The translations under genes and the position numbers were made by a program. A stretch of DNA of 20,045 nucleotides from SFHK01 sp045538305 (GTDB lineage Bacteria > Bacillota > Clostridia > Christensenellales > Aristaeellaceae): assembly GCA_045538305.1 (NCBI GenBank), contig JAZSRC010000085.1, forward strand, positions 1 to 20,045, in the 5' to 3' direction. This document shows, piece by piece, positions 14,927 through 20,045 of this stretch; within the stretch, counting starts at the first letter, position 1; each line of letters opens with the position of its first letter. The notes under the pieces are model-generated. The model did no database searches, was not told the origin of the DNA, and saw only the letters and a list, made by a program, of their open reading frames with translations.

Positions 14927-15574
14927 TTATTCAAGCACCAGTTCGCCAAAGTAATCCGGCGTATGGAAATCGGGGCGCTTGGTGCCCACATGGTTCCATG
15001 TGCCGAAATGCGGATGGATTGCCTCCGAGCATTTGAAGAAATTCGCCCGCATTTTGAGGCCGCTTTCCAGCTTCATGCCATATACTTTCTGAATCAGACT
15101 GGCCGGAATCCGGTAACTGACAGCCCAGTATTTTCCGTTATGGGTGCTGGAAACAATGTCCATGCCTTCGATGGGACCGGTATACACATGTCTTTCATGC
15201 CTTCCGCTGCCAAGACCGATATGGGCAGTGGGAAGGGGATTAACCTCGATATTCAGATAGCGATCGTCCTTCTCTGGGAAGGGACATACAAAAAACTCCA
15301 TGCAGCTGTCGGTACACTGCGCGCTTCCCCATTCGGTTACCGCCGTGCGGATGGGATTTTCAAGCGCGTACATCAATACGTACAGTCCGTCCTCATTCCA
15401 GCCTACGCGAGCGAATGCCGGGTATCGGTCGGGATACTGATCTTCCCACGCGTAATCGGCAATTTCCGCCTCATTCAGCCGGTCATAAGGGGGAAACGCC
15501 TTGCTCGGATCAAATTCGCCGTCAAACCTGAACGGAGCGCTAATATCGCCCGCCTTTTTCACAATATAGGTCAT
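14927..15574 (-). CDS. Carbohydrate-binding family 9-like protein, 215 aa
   Basis: A single beta-sandwich domain of the CBM9-like/DOMON type. It opens MTYIVKKAGDISAPFRFDGE and contains the typical ARVGWNEDGLYVLMYALENP strand pair. SCMEFFVCPF with DDRYLNIEVNP, a central WAVSYRIPASLIQKVYG and a C-terminal FGTWNHVGTKRPDFHTPDYF complete the pattern. These modules bind sugars when attached to glycanases. Free-standing cytosolic versions are common in Clostridia and have no assigned role. No signal peptide or catalytic domain is present. The gene follows parB by 12 bases, with GGAGG immediately after the parB stop codon, so it is cotranscribed with the chromosome-segregation genes. Confidence 0.85.
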   Translation of the reverse strand: MTYIVKKAGDISAPFRFDGEFDPSKAFPPYDRLNEAEIADYAWEDQYPDRYPAFARVGWNEDGLYVLMYALENPIRTAVTEWGSAQCTDSCMEFFVCPFPEKDDRYLNIEVNPLPTAHIGLGSGRHERHVYTGPIEGMDIVSSTHNGKYWAVSYRIPASLIQKVYGMKLESGLKMRANFFKCSEAIHPHFGTWNHVGTKRPDFHTPDYFGELVLE

Positions 15575-15586
15575 ACCGTTACCTCC

Positions 15587-16483
15587 TCACTGTTCGCCCT
15601 GCCGGATGCACTCCAGAACCTCCCAGATTCTTTCAAGATCATCCTGACTGGAATAGCTCAAAACCAGCTTGCCGGAATTCTGATCGCCCTCCAGCTTTGC
15701 ACGGGTTCCGAAAACCTCCCGCGCCATTTTTTCCAGCTGCACAAGCTCGCTGGCCCGCTTTTCGGGCGCTTTTTTTGTTTGAGTCTTTTCGGGTTGGGCG
15801 CAAATGCGCTCAAGCTGGCGCACCGACCAGCCCTGCTGCACGGTAAGCTGCGCCAGTCGTATCTGCCGGTCGCCGCCCACAGACACCAGAGCACGCGCAT
15901 GACCGGCGGTAAGCAAGCCGTTTTTCAGCATTTCAAGAACGCTTTCCTGAAGCGTAAGCAGGCGCAGCGCGTTGGCGATAGCGCTGCGGCTTTTGCCGAC
16001 TACCTGCGACGCCGCTTCCTGCGTAAGGGCGCATTTGGTCATCAGCGCCTGTATGCCCATCGCCTCTTCCACGGGGTTCAGGTCGTCCCTCTGCAGGTTT
16101 TCAATCAGCGCGGCCTTCATGCGCATAAGCTCGTCCCAGTTGCGGATGATGGCCGGAATCTCCGTAAGGCCCGCCATGCGCGACGCGCGCCAGCGCCTTT
16201 CGCCGGCGACGATGGAATAGCGCTTGCCTCTGGGCGTTACAACAATCGGCTGAATAACGCCGACGGAGGAAATGGACTCCGCCAGCTCCTTCAAACTTTC
16301 CTCTTTAAATTCGCGCCGCGGTTGATCCCGGTTAGGATCGATATCCACGATTTTCAGCATTTCCACGCGGTCGCCGGGCTTCTGCTCGTCCGCAGTAATC
16401 TCCTGATGCTCCTGCTCGATATCGCCCAGAAGAGCGCCAAGGCCGCGCCCCAGCCCGCGGTTCAAAGGTTTCTTCGCAGCCAT
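15587..16483 (-). CDS. parB: Chromosome-partitioning protein ParB (Spo0J)
   Basis: Centromere-binding CTPase clamp (298 aa). It has the ParA-stimulating N-terminal peptide KPLNRGLGRGLGALLGD, an N-terminal domain with VGVIQPIVV and the CTP-binding arginine motif GERRWRA (residues 94-100), then ENLQRDDLNPVEEA. The helix-turn-helix for parS binding (LTQEAASQVVGKSRSAIANA) lies at about 153-173, and a C-terminal dimerisation domain starts near 230 after a Lys-rich linker. In the cell it loads on parS near the origin, slides as a clamp and recruits SMC. It begins 6 bases after parA, whose end contains its GGAGG site. No canonical parS was noticed in this window. Confidence 0.96.
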   Translation of the reverse strand: MAAKKPLNRGLGRGLGALLGDIEQEHQEITADEQKPGDRVEMLKIVDIDPNRDQPRREFKEESLKELAESISSVGVIQPIVVTPRGKRYSIVAGERRWRASRMAGLTEIPAIIRNWDELMRMKAALIENLQRDDLNPVEEAMGIQALMTKCALTQEAASQVVGKSRSAIANALRLLTLQESVLEMLKNGLLTAGHARALVSVGGDRQIRLAQLTVQQGWSVRQLERICAQPEKTQTKKAPEKRASELVQLEKMAREVFGTRAKLEGDQNSGKLVLSYSSQDDLERIWEVLECIRQGEQ

Positions 16484-16489
16484 CTTCCG

Positions 16490-17254
16490 TTATCCTCCGT
16501 TTCGCTCAATCAGTTCCATCGCCAGCTGTCTGTACGCCACAGCACCCGGACATTTCTGATCGTACAGATGAATGGGCAGGCCATGGCTGGGCGCTTCGCT
16601 CAGGCGTACATTGCGCGGAACCACGGTTTTGAAAACCTTGCCCTTAAAATACTTTTTGACTTCACCCACCACCTGCAGGCCCAGATTGGTACGCCCGTCC
16701 AGCATCGTCAGAACGACGCCCTCCACGTCGAGGGCAGGATTCAGGCGCTTTCTCACCAGCTGCAGCGTGTTCATCAGCTGTCCGACGCCCTCCAGCGCAT
16801 AGTATTCGCACTGTATCGGAACCAGCACGCTGTCCGCCGCGGTAAGCGCGTTCAGCGTTAAAAGTCCCAATGAAGGCGGAGAATCGATGAATATGTAATC
16901 GTATTCGTTTTTCGCTTCCTTAAGCGCTTCTCGCAGTATGGTTTCCCTTCCGGGCACGCCCACAAGTTCAATTTCCGCACCCGACAGGTCGATTGAGGAA
17001 GCAATTACCGATAAATTTTTGAATTTAGTTACGCGTACGGCCTTGTCTGCAGAAACCTCGTTCATTAGCAGGTCGTACATCGTATATCCGCCGCGCGCGT
17101 CGGCGCTTAAGCCGCTTGTGGCGTTACCCTGCGGATCAATGTCCAGCAGCAATACCTTTTTTCCAGCGTCCGCAATGCACGCAGCCAAATTGACCGCCGT
17201 GGTCGTCTTGCCGACGCCGCCCTTTTGATTTGCCGTGGCGATAATCTTGCCCAC
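16490..17254 (-). CDS. parA: Chromosome-partitioning ATPase ParA (Soj)
   Basis: Deviant Walker ATPase (254 aa) that binds DNA as an ATP dimer and is stimulated by ParB. It begins VGKIIATANQKGGVGKTTTA (Walker A, residues 11-18). The A' motif is LLLDIDPQGNATSG, Walker B is YDYIFIDSPPSLG, and the later LSEAPSHGLPIHLYD segment is typical of Soj. The GTG at 17254 is chosen because GGGGG lies 9 bases upstream and the length then equals the usual ~253 residues. A longer frame from ATG 17311 would run through the TATAAT box of the gene's promoter. It is the first gene of a probable five-gene operon. The usual neighbours near oriC (rsmG, mnmG) are not upstream; phage-type genes are. Confidence 0.96.
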   Translation of the reverse strand: MGKIIATANQKGGVGKTTTAVNLAACIADAGKKVLLLDIDPQGNATSGLSADARGGYTMYDLLMNEVSADKAVRVTKFKNLSVIASSIDLSGAEIELVGVPGRETILREALKEAKNEYDYIFIDSPPSLGLLTLNALTAADSVLVPIQCEYYALEGVGQLMNTLQLVRKRLNPALDVEGVVLTMLDGRTNLGLQVVGEVKKYFKGKVFKTVVPRNVRLSEAPSHGLPIHLYDQKCPGAVAYRQLAMELIERNGG

Positions 17255-17287
17255 TTCGCATATCCCCCGTATTTTACATTCTTCTAT

Positions 17288-17316
17288 ATTATACGCCGTC
17301 CTCGTCCGCATGGCAA
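17288..17316 (-). promoter_or_regulatory. parA operon promoter
   Basis: On the minus strand TTGCCA (17311-17316), 17 bases and TATAAT (17288-17293) lie 34 bases upstream of the GTG start. The -35 hexamer, spacing and -10 match the mnmA promoter exactly. This makes parA independent of the upstream portal gene. Confidence 0.85.
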
Positions 17317-17368
17317 GCGCCTTTTCGTTTTCTTCGCTGTCCTCTTGCCGCTAAAATCATGGAAATGT

Positions 17369-17422
17369 ACAATAACAGACCGAAGTCTGATTTATATAAA
17401 CCAGACTTCGGTCTGTTATTGT
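17369..17422. repeat. 54-bp nested palindrome between portal gene and parA
   Basis: The two 27-base halves are reverse complements except for one mismatched pair (17390/17401). The outer 21 bp pair perfectly and the core is TTTATATAAA. Each outer arm also contains a smaller palindrome: CAGAC-CGAA-GTCTG on the left (17376-17389) and CAGAC-TTCG-GTCTG on the right (17402-17415), the latter a C(UUCG)G tetraloop on the plus strand. It lies 6 bases after the portal stop codon. A terminator is the simplest reading, but neither side has a real T-run, so a protein-binding site, recombination site or small mobile-element end is also possible. Confidence 0.9.
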
Positions 17423-17427
17423 GCGAA

Positions 17428-19146
17428 TCAGCGGAACGGAACCGGCAGGCTGCCGGAAACGCCCGCGCCGCCATGGGCGTCAAGCGTCTTTGCCATTTTG
17501 AGCATTTCTGCCTTGATGGCGTCGTTTCTGCGCTTATCCTCGGCGGCTTTCCGAATGCGCTCGCTCAAAACGGCTTTTCCTTCAAATTCCATCATTTCAA
17601 TGCATGACAGCGCCTGGTCGGCGTTATCGGGATTAAAGAAGCCCAGCTGATAGAATTCCCGCGCCAGCTCGTTTTTCTTCATAAGTACCATGGGCTGAGA
17701 GCGCTGCGCCCGGATTCGGATATCAAAAACCGGCGCGCGAAGGCCCAGATCCATACCGAATTCCTCCTGAGAATACGGACGGAGACGCGCGTTTGAAAAG
17801 CGCACAAAGCGCCAGGAATCATTGTTTCCCGTAATCCGGAAGCACCTCGGCTCATCATAGAATTGCCTGATCAGTTCAATCATCAGATAGCATACCCGGG
17901 TAAACGCCCGATAGCTGCTTTTCAGCATATCGCGCGACAGCTTTCCGCCCGCATCCTGAAGGGCAATAATCGCGCTGGCAGCGGTTACCCCGGCAGTGGC
18001 AGCGCCCTGTGAAAAATCGCGGTTGCCGCTGGTTTCCTTAAGCTCGTTAATCTTTCCGTTCAGTATGGACAACAGCGCGCCGTCCACACCCCTGACGTCA
18101 ATCTGCTTGATGCTGTCCTGAGGCGCAGCGCCGCCCTGATAGTGTACAAAGTCGCGCGACCAGTCAGCGTATTCCTCCTCGTTGATCGCGCCGTCCGAGC
18201 GAATGAAAAACCTGGGTCTTGCTGACAGCATGGCTGTCTTCAGTATCACCTGATTTAATCGGTCAATGTACATCTGCGGCTGCTTACACACGTCGATATA
18301 GCCGAATCCCGCCGGCGAATCCGCCTCTACAAACTGTGTATCAAGCACAAACGGATACATGGCATGATCATAATATCCCCTGTCCCGGTAGCGCGGATCA
18401 TTCTCGGACGCATACAGAACCTGTCCGCATACGAATTTCACAAAGTGCAGCCTCTCGCGCCCGCCTGCGCGCTTTTTGTAATACCAGTCCACCACCACGC
18501 TTCTCAAAGCGCCGTCCGTCCGCTCCTCGTACTGTACATCTGCAATCCGACCGCCGGTAAGCTTTCCCTCCAGAAACGGCCATGCCTCGATAAGCGCGTC
18601 GTTTTCCACGCTCTCCACATGAAATACGTTCCTGCTCCTCTGAATATCGTTGATCCCCGGCTCCCAGTACAGGCGCATCAGATCCACATTTCGTATATCG
18701 ATATCACCCAGTCCTCCGTGCTTTGAAGGATTCCAGAACACGCCCGTAACGCCGGTTCCGCCCTTCAGTTTCGCCCACCATACGTCCGAATACACCTGTT
18801 CGTACTCGTTCTGCTCCAGAACCACCGGCAATATATCGCTTAAAATCTGCGCATCCTCAATATCGCTTTCTTCACGTGCAAGCACATAGGGTTCGGGGAA
18901 GTTGTCCATCGCATCCGCGTGCTTATTGGCAATGCAGTTCAATAGCCATGCGCTTGCAGGCTCCGGATCACCTGAATGATCGCCTTTGCGCATCTCGTCC
19001 CAATGGCGCAGCCGGTACCATTTTTCATTGCCGATCAGCCGTTTTTCCAGCGGCATTTTCGCCTCTCTGTATTTTATCAGCGTCTTTTCCGCTTCGCGCA
19101 CAGACTCCTCCGTAATGATGGGTTCAAAAACAAGCTCGCTATTCAT
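17428..19146 (-). CDS. Phage portal protein, 572 aa
   Basis: Forms the dodecameric ring through which phage DNA enters the capsid. The N-terminal helical region contains KWYRLRHWDEMRKGDHSGDP and LLNCIANKHADAMDNFPEP, which is typical of portals of P22-like and related podo/siphophages found in clostridial prophages. The central KLKGGTGVTGVFWNPSKHGG wing strands are followed by GYIDVCKQPQMYIDRLNQVI. The tunnel-loop region is SGNRDFSQGAATAGVTAASA, then a long helical crown (DAGGKLSRDMLKSSYRAFTR). GGAGG lies 10 bases before the ATG, and the gene starts 16 bases after the terminase stop. The reading frame is intact. Instead of a protease, scaffold or capsid gene, the next sequence is a long palindrome and then host parA. 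Confidence 0.88.
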   Translation of the reverse strand: MNSELVFEPIITEESVREAEKTLIKYREAKMPLEKRLIGNEKWYRLRHWDEMRKGDHSGDPEPASAWLLNCIANKHADAMDNFPEPYVLAREESDIEDAQILSDILPVVLEQNEYEQVYSDVWWAKLKGGTGVTGVFWNPSKHGGLGDIDIRNVDLMRLYWEPGINDIQRSRNVFHVESVENDALIEAWPFLEGKLTGGRIADVQYEERTDGALRSVVVDWYYKKRAGGRERLHFVKFVCGQVLYASENDPRYRDRGYYDHAMYPFVLDTQFVEADSPAGFGYIDVCKQPQMYIDRLNQVILKTAMLSARPRFFIRSDGAINEEEYADWSRDFVHYQGGAAPQDSIKQIDVRGVDGALLSILNGKINELKETSGNRDFSQGAATAGVTAASAIIALQDAGGKLSRDMLKSSYRAFTRVCYLMIELIRQFYDEPRCFRITGNNDSWRFVRFSNARLRPYSQEEFGMDLGLRAPVFDIRIRAQRSQPMVLMKKNELAREFYQLGFFNPDNADQALSCIEMMEFEGKAVLSERIRKAAEDKRRNDAIKAEMLKMAKTLDAHGGAGVSGSLPVPFR

Positions 19147-19162
19147 ATCAGACTTTCCTCCG

Positions 19163-20045
19163 TCATACGCGGTAAAACCGCGTGTTTTTGCTCATTAGAT
19201 CCAGCGGGTCGTCAAGCATTGCCTCAGTCCTGTCAATCTTTGCAGGCGATATCGGGTTTTCCATCAGCACATACCGACATTCGTCATAAATATGGTCCTC
19301 CTGCGCAGTATTGATATCCTCCACCATCCGCGTATCATAGGTAAGCGTCGGAATGGTTCTGATAAAGTGAACGCAGGTGGAAAACACCTGCAGCATAGGC
19401 CGTCCGTCCGAACGGAACTTCAGCCGATAGTGATACTGCATTTTCCCCGGCAAACGCGTGTTGTCACCCGGATGAAAATACACGTAATTCGGATGCCGCG
19501 CCATCATGACCGCCACCGATTCGCCTCTGGATTCGTCAAAGATCGACGGATCCGCAACGCCCGTAATCGTGCGCCCTTTCAAAAGTTCGTTTTCATCCTC
19601 CATTCTGCGGATGTTTGCCGCAATCTGGTCGGGCGATTCGCGCGTGCCTTCGTTGGGCGTTCCGGTACAGCCGTACAGTTCCGCAATTCTGAAAAGTCTG
19701 CCGTCCTCATCCGCCGCATACCAGCCCACGGAGTACGGCCTTGCATATCCGAAATCGAACCCGCGCCAAATGCGCCAGGATTTCGGAATTCGAAACGGCG
19801 CTACGACATGCGTGTGCACGCGGTCGCCGTAATGCGCAGGATCGTTCACCCATTCGGAAAACACCTGTCCGTCGAACGAATCCCAGCTGCCGTAGAGCTG
19901 CGCTCTTTTCTGCGCCTTGGGAAGCATGGCGAGGTTGGCAAGATGGTCCCTGTCGTTACCCAAAAGCTTCTGGTTGTCAAAAACGGTTGCCGGCACAAAA
20001 TTCCGGCTGCGCCGCCTTTTTTCTTCGCGTCCGTCGGGCGTGCGG
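19163..20045 (-). CDS. Phage terminase large subunit, C-terminal part (runs off right edge)
   Basis: DNA-packaging motor, with the end of the ATPase domain and the complete nuclease domain visible (about 293 codons). The open frame continues past 19996 to the window edge with typical sequence (RTPDGREEKRRRSRNFVPAT), so the GTG at 19996 is internal. Recognisable are LANLAMLPKAQKRAQLYGSW at the domain junction and the RNase H-like nuclease core. Its acidic residues lie in WRGFDFGYARP, TGVADPSIFDE and NTAQEDHIYDECRY. The Walker A and B motifs should lie to the right. The gene is followed 16 bases later by the portal gene, the normal order of a phage packaging module. Confidence 0.9.
   Translation of the reverse strand, partial: RTPDGREEKRRRSRNFVPATVFDNQKLLGNDRDHLANLAMLPKAQKRAQLYGSWDSFDGQVFSEWVNDPAHYGDRVHTHVVAPFRIPKSWRIWRGFDFGYARPYSVGWYAADEDGRLFRIAELYGCTGTPNEGTRESPDQIAANIRRMEDENELLKGRTITGVADPSIFDESRGESVAVMMARHPNYVYFHPGDNTRLPGKMQYHYRLKFRSDGRPMLQVFSTCVHFIRTIPTLTYDTRMVEDINTAQEDHIYDECRYVLMENPISPAKIDRTEAMLDDPLDLMSKNTRFYRV

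Noticed and set aside
14905..14991. Upstream extension of the two-span membrane protein
   Set aside because: It would overlap the CBM9-like gene by 65 bases, while a strong GGAGG site directly precedes the ATG at 14904.
14609..16861. 750-codon open frame on the plus strand
   Set aside because: It runs antisense through ybjQ, the membrane protein, CBM9-like, parB and part of parA. Its product shows no recognisable domain and no start signal, so it is a shadow frame.
17255..17427. parS site near parAB
   Set aside because: I saw no match to the conserved TGTTTCACGTGAAACA-type sequence here or elsewhere in the window. The 54-bp palindrome has a different sequence.

Overview
The window looks like chromosomal DNA of an uncultured, probably gut-associated, clostridial Bacillota. 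The rpmG-secE-nusG-rplK-rplA order, Spo0J/Soj-type parAB, a four-cysteine L33, strong GGAGG ribosome sites and TTGxxx-17-TATAAT promoters support this. A GH78 rhamnosidase, a family-9 carbohydrate-binding protein and two FAD_oxidored proteins suggest a plant- or mucin-glycan lifestyle. The exact taxon cannot be read from the sequence.

Layout. 1-463: a broken junction. An antisense amidohydrolase C-terminal fragment abuts a headless glyceraldehyde-3-phosphate dehydrogenase tail that also carries an in-frame TAA; a strong terminator follows. 568-5725: an accessory metabolic block with two FAD-dependent oxidoreductases (minus strand) flanking a CPBP membrane protease and a YghZ-type aldo-keto reductase (plus strand). 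5759-8230: the minus-strand transcription/translation operon rpmG-secE-nusG-rplK-rplA. It has a clear promoter, an L1-binding leader upstream of rplK and a terminator after rplA; rplJ-rplL do not follow. 8299-10622: small minus-strand genes, namely two unknown coupled ORFs, a cytosolic beta-lactamase-fold serine hydrolase with its own promoter, and a phage-type holin overlapping a coiled-coil membrane protein gene. 10746-11963: mnmA with promoter and terminator. 12015-14198: GH78 alpha-L-rhamnosidase. 14264-17316: an apparent operon parA-parB-CBM9-like-membrane protein-YbjQ, with promoter and terminator. 17369-17422: a 54-bp almost perfect nested palindrome. 17428-20045: phage portal and large terminase, the latter running off the right edge.

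The housekeeping operons are conventional. Unusual points are the phage-type genes (terminase/portal, holin pair) dispersed on one strand among host genes with no capsid or tail genes between them, the long palindrome between the portal gene and parA, the FAD oxidoreductase in place of rplJL, the parAB operon extended by a sugar-binding protein, and the chimeric left end. I see no CRISPR array, tRNA, rRNA, insertion sequence or canonical parS. No gene-free stretch exceeds about 200 bases.
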